The translations under genes and the position numbers were made by a program. Positions 7,676-15,140 of a stretch of DNA of 15,140 nucleotides are shown in pieces. The notes below the pieces were generated by a model. That model was not told the origin of the DNA, made no database searches, and saw nothing but the letters and a program-made list of their open reading frames with translations. Source of the stretch: Hyphomicrobium_A sp964405975 (GTDB lineage Bacteria > Pseudomonadota > Alphaproteobacteria > Rhizobiales > Hyphomicrobiaceae). Numbering within the stretch: position 1 is the stretch's first letter; the number at the start of each line of letters is the position of its first letter. The stretch covers positions 1-15,140 of the forward strand of contig CAYOPW010000056.1 in NCBI GenBank assembly GCA_964405975.1, written 5' to 3'.

Positions 7676-7711
7676 GAAGTCTATAAACGCGCAGCAGTCG
7701 CGCAAGACTTC
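7676..7711. repeat. Inverted repeat between the RND and TolC-like genes
   Basis: GAAGTCT (7676-7682) and AGACTTC (7705-7711) are perfect 7-bp complements, with CGCG on both sides of the centre inside the spacer. Read on the - strand it lies in the gap between the RND and TolC-like genes. No U-run follows in the direction of transcription. A weak -10-like TATAGA (- strand, 7685-7680) lies at its inner edge. It may be an RNA processing or attenuation hairpin, an operator for a local promoter, or chance. The remainder of the gap (7618-7833) shows nothing else I can support. Confidence 0.4.
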
Positions 7712-7833
7712 AAAGACAGAATCAGAAATCGTCTGCAATTGTACAGCATTGCGGCCACGCTCTTCGATGCCGAATCGAAATGGATGACGCGACGAATCAT
7801 AAGTACGCCAATGTCGTGCGCGCAAAATGACCA

Positions 7834-10800
7834 CTAAGCTTTTTCACCCTGAGCAGGTTGGGCTTGCTCAGCGGGCGCTTTATGCCGTCCGTGCCACTTT
7901 TCACGAAGTGTCTGGAAGAAGAAGTAAAGCACCGGGATATAAAAAAGCCCGACAATCGAATCAAAAATCATGCCCGAGAAGACAACGACACCGATCGAGA
8001 TTCGGCTAGAAGCTCCCGCGCCAGATGCGAACACCAAAGGCAAAACACCAATTATGAAGCAAAGTCCCGTCATTGTGACAGGCCGGAAGCGCGTGCGCGC
8101 CGCACTGAGCGCGGCCTCCGTAATCGATTCGCCTGCTTCGCGGCGCACACGCGAAAACTCCACGAGCATGATCGCCTTCTTTGCCGCCAGGCCGATGAGC
8201 AGAACAATACCGATTTGCGCATAGAGATTGTTATTGAGAAGCGCGATGAAGTAGAGCGGCAACAACGCACCGAAAACGGCAAATGTGGCCGACGTCATGA
8301 CCGACATCGGCAGGCTCCAGCTCTCGTATTGGGCGACCAGGAATAGGTAGGCAAAGGTGAACGCCAGCAGGAAGACGTAGACCATCAAACCCGTTGATTT
8401 GACTTCCTGATAAGACATGGCGGTCCATTCAACGCCATAGCCGTCAGGAAGCTCATTCTTGGCGATCTTATCCATCGCAGCGATCGCTTGACCTGTGCTG
8501 TAGCCGGTCGCCGACATGCCTTGCAGCTGGGCCGTCTTGAATAGGTTATATCGATTGACGGCCTCCGGCCCCAAAACGGATTTCACCTCGATGAATGCGG
8601 AAAACGGGACCATGTTCCCGCTATTGTTTCTGACCTGGATGCGGCCGATGTCGGGCACGGCGTCGCGGTATCCGGCTTCTGCGGAGATAATCACCCAGTA
8701 AAGCTTGTCGAAGAGATTAAAGTTGTTGACGTAGTAGGCGCCGAGGTTCGAGGCGAGCGTATTAAAGACTGTGTTTATCGGCACGCCAAGCGACTCTGCC
8801 TTGTCGCGGTCGATCTCAAGCTTGTACTGGGGAGCACTCGCCGACAGTGTCGTAAACACGCGATTGAAGGTCGGGTCCTCGTTTGCAGCGACAATGAGAG
8901 CGCGCGCCACAGAAGCGAGATCCTGCATACCCTTGTCGCCGTAGTCTTGCAGCTGGCCTGTGATGCCACCCGTTATGCCCAGTCCGTCGATCGGCGGCAG
9001 TGGCAAGGTGAACGCCTCGGCGCCGGGAATTTCGGCCAACCGCTCATCGATGCGCTCGAGGATGTTGTACCACAGCAGCTTCTTGCTCGTTCGTTCACTC
9101 CAAGGCGTGAGGACGGGAATGAGAAGCGCATAGTTCGAACCGGCGCCGGCCAGAATGCTGTAACCGCTCACTGAGATGACGTCCTGAATGCCGTCCATCT
9201 CTTTGAGAATGGTCGTCATTTCGGCGCTCATTTCCTGCGTTCTGTGCAGCGAGGCGCCATCGGGCAGCTGCACGTTGACCAGGAGCACACCTTTATCCTC
9301 CAGCGGCACGAATGACGTCGGCACCGCCTGAACGAGATAAACGACACCGGCCACAAACAAGACGAAAACGATCATAGACGCCGCAACGTGCCGAAGCATA
9401 AAGCGCACGATTGCAACGTACCCATCGCGGACTTTGTCGACTAAGCGCGGAAACCAGCTCAGAACGCCCTTGGGCTCCTGTGGCTTAGCGCGCAGAAGGG
9501 TATTGCACAGTACCGGAGCCAAGGTCAGCGCATTGATTGCCGACAGCGTGAAGGCGACTGTTATTGTGAGCGCGAACTGAAGATAGACCTCGCCAGTAAT
9601 GCCGGGGAAGAAGCACACTGGCACGAAGACCGCCAAAAGTACGAACGTCGTAGCGATAATAGGTCGCGTAACCTGGCTCATGGCCTTGAGCGTGGCTTCT
9701 CGTGGCGCCAGATTGTCCTCGACCATGATGCGCTCGACGTTTTCAATGATCACAATGGAGTCATCGACGACGAGCGTAATCGCCAAGATGATCGCGAACA
9801 GCGTGATCATGTTGGCCGAGAACCCGACCATATACAGCACTGCCATCGTACCGATGAGTGCGACGGGAATAGCAATCGAAGGGATGAGCGTGGTGCGCCA
9901 GTTAGTAAGAAACAGGAACGTGACGGCGATCACGAGAACACCGGTCATCGCAAGCGTCTGGAGGATCTCCTCGACGGAAGCGCGCACCGCCTTCGTGATG
10001 TCATAGAGGCGCGTGTACTCGACATCCGGAGGGAAGGACTTGGAAAGCTTATCGAGCTCTTTATAGACGAGATCGGCAACCTCCAGCGCGTTGGCACCGG
10101 AAATCTGATATATGCCGATGGTCGCGGCAGGCTCGTTATTCAGTGCCGAGGTCGCGTCATAGGATTGCGCGCCAAGTTCTATACGGGCCACATCCCTAAG
10201 CCGCACCATCGACCCGTCCGGATTGGCGGAAATAATTATCTTCTCGAACTCAGGAACCGAATCCAAGCGCCCCTTGGCCTGGAGCGTGAATTGGAAATCA
10301 CTCGTGCCGGCATGTGGAGGCGCAGCGATACGGCCCGGTGTTGCCTCAAGGCTTTGCGATTGAATGGCATTCGAGACGTCAGTTGCGGTCAGATTGAGGG
10401 CGGCCAACTTGTTGGGATTGATCCATACGCGCATGCTGTAGGTGAGCGGGCCGAACTGCGAAACGTTGCCGACGCCGGGGAGGCGGGCAAGGGCATCCTG
10501 CATTTGGATCGCTGCGTAGTTGCTCAGGAATATCTCATCGTGAGTCTTGTTTGGTGAGATGAGATTGACGACCAACAGCAGGCCGCTCGACTGCTTGCGT
10601 GTGCTAACGCCTTGCTGCGTCACCTGCTGCGGCAATTGGGGTTCGGCCAATTGCACGCGGTTTTGCACATTAACCGCGGCGATATCGGGGTCCGTGCCGA
10701 TCTTGAATGTGACGGTAAGCTGGTACTGGCCGGTGTTTGAACTGATAGACGACATGTAGAGCATGTCATCCACGCCGTTCACCTGCTCCTCAATGGGTAC

Positions 10801-10989
10801 AGCGACGGTTTCGGCGATGTCGGAGGCGTTGGCGCCGGGATATTGGGCCGTCACGACAACCTGCGGCGGCGCGATGTCCGGGTATTCGGCAACTGGAATG
10901 AAATAGATCCCCAACGCGCCCACAAGAGTAATCACGATCGAAATAACGAACGCGAATTTCGGCCGGTCGATGAAGAATTCGCTCAGCAC
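7834..10989 (-). CDS. RND multidrug efflux permease, HAE1 family (AcrB-like)
   Basis: This 1051-residue inner-membrane protein is a full-length proton/drug antiporter. It begins MLSEFFIDRPKFAFV, then a first membrane helix and the porter-domain pattern AEYPDIAPPQVVV. A second block of helices starts near residue 345, and the two-fold repeat recurs at about 535 and 868. The proton-relay residues are present: Asp409-Asp410 in LVVDDSIVIIENVER and Lys937 in GLAAKKAIMLVEFSR, matching Asp407, Asp408 and Lys940 of AcrB. The substrates are not readable from the sequence. The start codon is GTG, three bases after the adaptor's stop, with AAGG at the end of the adaptor gene as ribosome site, so translation is probably coupled. 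The C-terminal tail is short, charged and Ala/Gln-rich. The family assignment is very secure. Confidence 0.97.
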   Translation of the reverse strand: MLSEFFIDRPKFAFVISIVITLVGALGIYFIPVAEYPDIAPPQVVVTAQYPGANASDIAETVAVPIEEQVNGVDDMLYMSSISSNTGQYQLTVTFKIGTDPDIAAVNVQNRVQLAEPQLPQQVTQQGVSTRKQSSGLLLVVNLISPNKTHDEIFLSNYAAIQMQDALARLPGVGNVSQFGPLTYSMRVWINPNKLAALNLTATDVSNAIQSQSLEATPGRIAAPPHAGTSDFQFTLQAKGRLDSVPEFEKIIISANPDGSMVRLRDVARIELGAQSYDATSALNNEPAATIGIYQISGANALEVADLVYKELDKLSKSFPPDVEYTRLYDITKAVRASVEEILQTLAMTGVLVIAVTFLFLTNWRTTLIPSIAIPVALIGTMAVLYMVGFSANMITLFAIILAITLVVDDSIVIIENVERIMVEDNLAPREATLKAMSQVTRPIIATTFVLLAVFVPVCFFPGITGEVYLQFALTITVAFTLSAINALTLAPVLCNTLLRAKPQEPKGVLSWFPRLVDKVRDGYVAIVRFMLRHVAASMIVFVLFVAGVVYLVQAVPTSFVPLEDKGVLLVNVQLPDGASLHRTQEMSAEMTTILKEMDGIQDVISVSGYSILAGAGSNYALLIPVLTPWSERTSKKLLWYNILERIDERLAEIPGAEAFTLPLPPIDGLGITGGITGQLQDYGDKGMQDLASVARALIVAANEDPTFNRVFTTLSASAPQYKLEIDRDKAESLGVPINTVFNTLASNLGAYYVNNFNLFDKLYWVIISAEAGYRDAVPDIGRIQVRNNSGNMVPFSAFIEVKSVLGPEAVNRYNLFKTAQLQGMSATGYSTGQAIAAMDKIAKNELPDGYGVEWTAMSYQEVKSTGLMVYVFLLAFTFAYLFLVAQYESWSLPMSVMTSATFAVFGALLPLYFIALLNNNLYAQIGIVLLIGLAAKKAIMLVEFSRVRREAGESITEAALSAARTRFRPVTMTGLCFIIGVLPLVFASGAGASSRISIGVVVFSGMIFDSIVGLFYIPVLYFFFQTLREKWHGRHKAPAEQAQPAQGEKA

Positions 10990-10992
10990 CGC

Positions 10993-12210
10993 TTACGCCT
11001 TCTTATCAACCGCGTTGACAATTAAACCGGGCGAGACCTTTTGAATGCCGCTGACGATGACCCGCTCGCCATTCGTCAAACCCTCCGTGACCACCCAGTC
11101 GCTATCCACCTGCTGACCAAGTTTGACGTCCCGCCTCTCGACCTTGTCGTTCCTATCGACCACGAGCACATAGTAGCCGCGCTGATCTTGCTGAAGCGCG
11201 AGCTGCGGTACGACCAGTGCCGTCTTCTTTTTGTCCGTCTTCACCGTCACGTTGACGAACTGGCCGGGAATGAGAATGTGATCAGGGTTAGGGAAGACGG
11301 CTCGAACCTCGATCGTATCGGTCGTTTGTTCAACTTGAATGCCAAGATAATCGAGCTTGCCAGGGTGCGCGTACATGCTCCCGTCAGCCAATTGGAGATG
11401 AGGGGTAAGCGCGACCTTCGTCCCCTTCAAGAGCCCAGCCTTGCGCGCCTCGATGAGATCCTGCTCGGCCGCATAAAAGATGACGTAAATGGGGTCCATG
11501 CTAACAACGGTCGCCAGCGTCCCGGTGCTCGGGCCGACGAGATTGCCCACGTCAACGTTTGCAGCACTGATGCGCCCATCTATGGGGCTTCGTACCTCGG
11601 TATAGCTCAAGTTAAGCTTCGACGTCGCCAGCGCCGCTTCCGACTTTTTCACGTTCGCTTTCCCTGTGCCGAGCGTGGCGACCGAGGAGTCGAGTGTAGC
11701 CTGGGTCACATCGTTGGTTTGTGCCAGCTTCTTGTTGCGCTCATATTCGATTTGATCGTTCTTGAGCTGGGCTTTGTTTCCCTCAACGTCCGCTTCGCTC
11801 TGTTCGACGGCGGCCTTATAGGACGCTTGCTCGATGAGAAACAGCTTCTGGCCCTTCTTGACGTAACTTCCCTCTTTAAAGTCGCGCTGTTCCAAAAAGC
11901 CCTCAACGCGCGCTGTAAGCTGAACCGTATTGATGGCTTGAACCCGACCAACATAAAATTTTCGCCGTGACACGTCGCGGCTCGTGACCGTCGTCACGAT
12001 GACGCTGGGACGTGATTTGGTTGATGATGTCGATTTTGTTGACTTGTCTCCCGACGTTGACGTACCTGACGTCTTCCCTTCCGTCGTCGTCGACTTCGTA
12101 GCCGACTCCCCAGCCGTCACCTGGCCATAAAGTCCCAGAAAGCAGGCCGCCGCTAGGACGCCGCGTATCGTCACCATGAGCATACCGTTGTTGAGTCTTC
12201 GAGACTGCAT
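10993..12210 (-). CDS. Periplasmic adaptor (membrane fusion) subunit of the RND pump
   Basis: This 405-residue protein is the first gene of the efflux operon and links the inner-membrane pump to the TolC-like channel. After the N-terminus come a beta/lipoyl region (VGRVQAINTVQLTARVEGFL, then GSYVKKGQKLFLIE), a coiled-coil hairpin (about 133-205), a return lipoyl segment with VRSPIDGRI, and a beta-barrel with the pattern PGQFVNVTV. The N-terminus is hydrophobic (residues 11-33). It could be cut after VTA by signal peptidase I, or at LAAAC as a lipoprotein, with Cys23 as the lipid site. Residues 36-66 are an odd low-complexity linker, 20 Ser/Thr and 5 Lys in 31 positions. AGGAAG just before ATG 12210 supports the start, but ATG 12183 and 12177 are in frame. 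No regulator gene is adjacent. Confidence 0.95.
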   Translation of the reverse strand: MQSRRLNNGMLMVTIRGVLAAACFLGLYGQVTAGESATKSTTTEGKTSGTSTSGDKSTKSTSSTKSRPSVIVTTVTSRDVSRRKFYVGRVQAINTVQLTARVEGFLEQRDFKEGSYVKKGQKLFLIEQASYKAAVEQSEADVEGNKAQLKNDQIEYERNKKLAQTNDVTQATLDSSVATLGTGKANVKKSEAALATSKLNLSYTEVRSPIDGRISAANVDVGNLVGPSTGTLATVVSMDPIYVIFYAAEQDLIEARKAGLLKGTKVALTPHLQLADGSMYAHPGKLDYLGIQVEQTTDTIEVRAVFPNPDHILIPGQFVNVTVKTDKKKTALVVPQLALQQDQRGYYVLVVDRNDKVERRDVKLGQQVDSDWVVTEGLTNGERVIVSGIQKVSPGLIVNAVDKKA

Positions 12211-12275
12211 CGGCTTCCTAGATTAATCGGTCCTGTCTAGTCGGCAAGCGCGAAGCGATCTATAGGAAGAGATCT
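12211..12275. promoter_or_regulatory. Shared intergenic region between the divergent efflux and agmatine operons
   Basis: These 65 bases must hold, or lie beside, the promoters for both divergent units. I see no convincing -35/-10 pair on either strand. The best - strand candidate is TTGCCG, then 16 bases, then TAATCT, and it lies too close to the ribosome site. Some control DNA may therefore extend into the coding ends. The region contains an inverted repeat (12218-12240) and a GATCT/AGATC pair around the aguA ribosome site. Confidence 0.4.
12218..12240. repeat. Possible operator: CTAGA-N13-TCTAG inverted repeat
   Basis: CTAGA (12218-12222) and TCTAG (12236-12240) are perfect 5-bp complements 13 bases apart. 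The element begins eight bases before the adaptor start codon (- strand) and ends 35 bases before aguA. Centre-to-centre spacing of about 18 bases suits a dimeric repressor such as a TetR-family protein, which often controls RND operons. Five-base arms are short, so chance is a real possibility. Confidence 0.3.
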
Positions 12276-13298
12276 ATGCAGAGTTCTATGACAGAGAATG
12301 TAATTTCCGTCCTTCCAGAATGGGCACCGCAGATGGCCATATGGACAGCGTGGCCAGCCAACCCAGACGAATGGAACGGGGACTTGGAAACGCCGCGGCA
12401 GGACGTGGCGTCGATGGTGCGCGCCTTAAGCGCAGGTACAAAGGTTTGCTTGCTGGTCAATGGCGACGAGGCCGAAATGTCCGCCCGGGCCGCTGTTGGC
12501 AACGACGCGGAAATCATACCAGCAAGGTATGGAGACATCTGGCTGCGCGATACGGGACCTATTTTCGCCAACACAGCGGAAGGTCGGGTCGCCCTTCGCT
12601 TCAAAACGAACAGTTGGGGAGGAAAATTTGACCTTCCCGATGATGCCACTGTGGGCGATGACATCGCCCGCCATGCAGGAAAACCCATCCGCCGCTTTGA
12701 CTTCGTGCTGGAAGGCGGCGCTATTGAGCATGATGGTCAAGGCACGATCCTGACGACTCGTCAAACGCTCTTGAACCCCAATCGCAACGGCTGGTCGAAA
12801 GAGGACGCCGAAGTCGCACTCAGGCGCGCATTCGGCGCGGCAAAAATCATTTGGATCGACGACGGCCTCATGAACGACCACACCGACGGCCACATCGACA
12901 ATATCGTCCGCTTTGTGAAACCGGGCCGTGTCGTATGCCAATCTCCTGCTGACGCCAATGACCCGAACGCGGCAACTCTGGACCAGGTTGCGCGGACGCT
13001 GGATCGCACGGCAGATGCGACCGGCCGCCAACTTGATGTCGTGCGCATCCCCGGCGTTGGCTTGTATCGCAACGCTCTGGGTGAAATTTCCCCTGCCTCG
13101 CACATGAATTTCGTCATTGGAAACGATGCGGTGATCATACCGGTGTACGGCACGCCTACGCAGGATCCCGCTATCCAAGCCTTGCAGGCAGTGTTTCCGG
13201 ACCGCAAGGTCATCGGCTTGCCGTCACGCGGCCTACTGGGCTGCGGCGCGGCGGGCGGTGGATCCTTCCACTGCATTACCCTACAGGAACCACTTTAA
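12276..13298 (+). CDS. aguA: Agmatine deiminase (agmatine iminohydrolase)
   Basis: This 340-residue cytoplasmic enzyme of the guanidino-group-modifying (pentein) superfamily converts agmatine to N-carbamoylputrescine and ammonia. Family motifs appear in order: DIWLRDTGPIF (87-97), NSWGGKFD (112-119), EGGAIEHDGQG (146-156), the catalytic-histidine block NDHTDGHIDN (200-209, His206) and GGGSFHCIT with the nucleophile Cys333. AGGAAGAG at 12264-12271 supports ATG 12276; the in-frame ATG at 12288 is a weaker alternative. A bacterial peptidyl-arginine deiminase has the same fold, but the one-base overlap with an AguB-type amidase makes agmatine the likely substrate. The length is slightly short for the family, and all key residues are present. 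The gene is divergent from the efflux operon. Confidence 0.93.
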   Translation: MQSSMTENVISVLPEWAPQMAIWTAWPANPDEWNGDLETPRQDVASMVRALSAGTKVCLLVNGDEAEMSARAAVGNDAEIIPARYGDIWLRDTGPIFANTAEGRVALRFKTNSWGGKFDLPDDATVGDDIARHAGKPIRRFDFVLEGGAIEHDGQGTILTTRQTLLNPNRNGWSKEDAEVALRRAFGAAKIIWIDDGLMNDHTDGHIDNIVRFVKPGRVVCQSPADANDPNAATLDQVARTLDRTADATGRQLDVVRIPGVGLYRNALGEISPASHMNFVIGNDAVIIPVYGTPTQDPAIQALQAVFPDRKVIGLPSRGLLGCGAAGGGSFHCITLQEPL

Positions 13299-14158
13299 TG
13301 ACCCAGCGCACGATCACCGTCGCGGCGATTCAGACGGCGTTCGGTCCCGGCATGGCGACCAATATCGCAAAGACCGAAGCCTACATCCGCAAGGCAGCCA
13401 AGCTCGACGCGCAGATCGTCCTGGCTCCGGAGCTGTTTCAGGGCATCTACTTCTGCTCACAGCAAAGCCCGAAGTGGTTTGAAACCGCCTACCCAGTCGC
13501 GGAACACCCTTGTGTGCTGGCGCTCCAGAAACTGGCTAAGGAGTTGAACATCGTCATACCCATCTCGTTCTTCGAGAAAGATGGGCCGCGTTATTACAAC
13601 AGCGTGGCGATAGCCGATGCTGGTGGCGAGATCCTTGGACTCTATCGCAAAAGCCATATCCCCGATGGTCCGGGCTATCAGGAGAAGTATTATTTCAGCC
13701 CCGGCGACACGGGGTTCAAGGCTTGGAAGACCAAGCATGGCACGATCGGCGTCGGGATCTGTTGGGATCAATGGTACCCTGAATGCGCGCGCGCCATGAT
13801 GCTCGATGGGGCTGAAGTGTTGTTCTACCCCACTGCTATTGGCTCGGAGCCCTACGATTCTGCACTCGACACACACAAGTTATGGCAGCGCGCGATGCAA
13901 GGCCATGCCGTATCCAACGCCGTGCCTGTGGTGGCTGCAAACCGTATCGGTGTAGAAGACAACGACGGCACGACGCAGAAGTACTATGGCCATTCCTTTA
14001 TCGCCGATCATCGCGGTGAGCTGGTTGAGCGCTTCGGAGCGACGGACGACGGCGTACTGGTGCACAGCTTTGATTTAGCTGAGATTGAGGGCTACCGTGC
14101 CGATTGGGGCTTCTTCCGCGACCGAAGACCGGACCTCTACGCAAAAAGTATTCTTTGA
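13298..14158 (+). CDS. aguB: N-carbamoylputrescine amidase
   Basis: This 286-residue nitrilase-superfamily hydrolase turns N-carbamoylputrescine into putrescine, CO2 and ammonia in the cytoplasm. The catalytic triad is visible as Glu45 in LAPELFQG, Lys118 in YRKSHIPDGPGY and Cys155 in GVGICWDQWYPE. The block ELFQGIYFC is typical of AguB rather than of general nitrilases or beta-ureidopropionase. The start ATG shares its A with the aguA stop (TAATG), so the two are translationally coupled and form one pathway: agmatine to putrescine without a urea-releasing agmatinase. AGGA lies about ten bases upstream. The gene ends 23 bases from the convergent patatin-like gene, with no obvious terminator in the gap. 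Confidence 0.95.
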   Translation: MTQRTITVAAIQTAFGPGMATNIAKTEAYIRKAAKLDAQIVLAPELFQGIYFCSQQSPKWFETAYPVAEHPCVLALQKLAKELNIVIPISFFEKDGPRYYNSVAIADAGGEILGLYRKSHIPDGPGYQEKYYFSPGDTGFKAWKTKHGTIGVGICWDQWYPECARAMMLDGAEVLFYPTAIGSEPYDSALDTHKLWQRAMQGHAVSNAVPVVAANRIGVEDNDGTTQKYYGHSFIADHRGELVERFGATDDGVLVHSFDLAEIEGYRADWGFFRDRRPDLYAKSIL

Positions 14159-14181
14159 CGGCTTGGCCCGGCGCAAAACGT

Positions 14182-15006
14182 TCACTGTGCCAGTATCTCT
14201 TTCAGCTTAGGCAATGAGCCCAATGCTGCCTCGCGGCCAAGTTCAATCAGTGCGCCAGCCTTATTGAAGGCATGAGGCTGAATGTGACCAATTCGCGGAG
14301 TGATGAGAAGATCGGCAGGGTGTTCGGCCAGCCGCGCTCGGGTCAGCTCGTTTAAGATCATGGCAAACGCTGCGGCCACGACCTCAAAGGTGCCAGCCGC
14401 AAAGGCGGTGCCGGGCACCACGCCGGTTGCTTCGGCGATGCCCTCATAATCGCCCGTTACGTTCACTGCGACGACTCTGTCCGCACCCATTTCACGGCAG
14501 GCCGAAACGGGGACGGGATTCTTGACACCGCCGTCTATGAGAACCGAGTCCTCTCGGATAATCGGCTCAAAGAGCCCCGGCAGCGAAATTGTGGCCCTCA
14601 GTGCCTCCACCAAAGGTCCTGAACGAATAAGCACCTCTTTGTCGTTCGCGAGATCAGCGGCCACCACACCAAACGGCTTTGCAATTTCTTCGAACGTGAG
14701 ACCGCCTAAGTGCGCGCTCAATAACTCGGCAACGCGATCGCCGCCTAGCAGCCCGGACGTCCACAGTTTGAGGTCGGCGGTCTTGAGGATGTCGAACCAT
14801 GTAATTGAGCGGGCGATATCCTCCAGCTTCTGCATGTTTCCAGAAACATAGCAGGCGCCCACGAGGCCACCGATGGACGTGCCCGCAACAACATCGGCCT
14901 CGATGCCGTTCTCCTGCAGGATTTCGATAACGCCAATATGGGCCCAGCCCAGCGCAGCTCCGCCCCCGAGTGCCAACCCCAAACTTGAGCCGCGCCGATC
15001 GCTCAT
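14182..15006 (-). CDS. Patatin-like serine hydrolase (RssA-type)
   Basis: This 274-residue protein is a bacterial patatin-domain acyl hydrolase of the RssA/YchK kind. The oxyanion-hole motif GGGAALG (14-20) is followed by WAHIGVIEIL. The nucleophile elbow GTSIGG carries Ser44, and the dyad aspartate is Asp158 in DGG. Both catalytic residues are intact, so lipid ester hydrolysis is plausible. The true substrate is unknown, and a regulatory role is possible. There is no signal peptide, so a cytoplasmic or membrane-peripheral location is expected. The start is fixed by a TGA stop in frame three codons upstream and by the ATGA overlap with the preceding gene, so the two are probably translated together. 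The ribosome site is poor, consistent with coupling. Confidence 0.92.
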   Translation of the reverse strand: MSDRRGSSLGLALGGGAALGWAHIGVIEILQENGIEADVVAGTSIGGLVGACYVSGNMQKLEDIARSITWFDILKTADLKLWTSGLLGGDRVAELLSAHLGGLTFEEIAKPFGVVAADLANDKEVLIRSGPLVEALRATISLPGLFEPIIREDSVLIDGGVKNPVPVSACREMGADRVVAVNVTGDYEGIAEATGVVPGTAFAAGTFEVVAAAFAMILNELTRARLAEHPADLLITPRIGHIQPHAFNKAGALIELGREAALGSLPKLKEILAQ

Positions 15007-15140
15007 TTTTTGTCATTTCTTGATGGGAGTCCGGAACGCCAATCTTCGCCCAACCCACGCAAGTCGGCGATATGGTCTAACGCCGCCTCTGCTTCGCGTT
15101 GAACAACTTGCTCTTGTTTGCGTTCCTGATCCGTTTGTTC
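15003..15140 (-). CDS. C-terminal end of an unidentified gene upstream of the patatin-like gene
   Basis: A reading frame on the - strand is open from the window edge (15140) to TGA at 15005-15003, giving 45 visible residues. They begin EQTDQERKQEQVVQREAEAA and end SGLPSRNDKK. The first half is very rich in Gln and Glu and looks like a charged helix or coiled coil; the tail is basic and probably disordered. The stop overlaps the patatin-like start as ATGA, the usual layout of a co-translated gene pair, which is the main reason to accept it. The frame is too short to name a family. The rest of the gene lies right of the window. Confidence 0.65.
   Translation of the reverse strand, partial: EQTDQERKQEQVVQREAEAALDHIADLRGLGEDWRSGLPSRNDKK

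Noticed and set aside
7505..7834. A 109-codon - strand frame whose GTG overlaps the RND stop and runs into the TolC-like gene
   Set aside because: The overlap looked like a coupled gene, but the product has no recognisable family or ordered composition, and it overlaps over 100 bases of the channel gene out of frame.
11041..11970. A 309-codon open frame on the + strand inside the adaptor gene
   Set aside because: It is antisense to a well-recognised adaptor protein, has no family resemblance, and long antisense frames are common in GC-rich coding DNA.

Overview
This window looks like a chromosomal segment from a moderately GC-rich alphaproteobacterium. A member of the Hyphomicrobiales (for example a Hyphomicrobium- or Methylobacterium-like methylotroph) is the best guess. 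This rests on the fds-type NAD-dependent formate dehydrogenase operon order, the protein style and the small conserved-looking genes. It is an inference from family knowledge, not a search result. I see no insertion sequence, phage gene, tRNA, rRNA or CRISPR array.

Left part (1-4914, + strand): the 3' end of fdsB, then fdsA, fdhD and fdsD. These are the diaphorase subunit, the molybdenum/iron-sulfur catalytic subunit, the cofactor-sulfuration chaperone and the small delta subunit of a cytoplasmic NAD+-dependent formate dehydrogenase. The gamma subunit gene (fdsG) should lie just left of the window. The complex oxidises formate to CO2 and passes electrons through Fe-S clusters and FMN to NAD+. 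In a methylotroph this is the last energy-yielding step of C1 oxidation.

Middle (4915-6107, + strand): a 257-base intergenic region with three inverted repeats, a YbaK/ProX-type aminoacyl-tRNA deacylase gene, a 282-base spacer with a stem-loop, and a 60-codon gene of unknown function behind a near-perfect Shine-Dalgarno sequence.

Efflux operon (6127-12210, - strand): transcribed right to left as a periplasmic adaptor (MFP), an HAE1-type RND proton/drug antiporter and a TolC-like outer-membrane channel. All parts of a tripartite pump are present. The adaptor carries an unusual Ser/Thr/Lys-rich linker after its signal peptide.

Right part (12276-14158, + strand): aguA and aguB overlap by one base and encode agmatine deiminase and N-carbamoylputrescine amidase, which together convert agmatine to putrescine. 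They are divergent from the efflux operon across only 65 bases, so the two transcription units probably share control DNA. At the right end, on the - strand, a patatin-like (RssA-type) serine hydrolase overlaps by four bases the end of an unidentified upstream gene that runs out of the window.

Most of the window is recognisable core or accessory metabolism. I do not see a clear new system. The best leads are the structured leader before the deacylase gene, the small orphan gene, the adaptor linker and the shared efflux/polyamine intergenic region.
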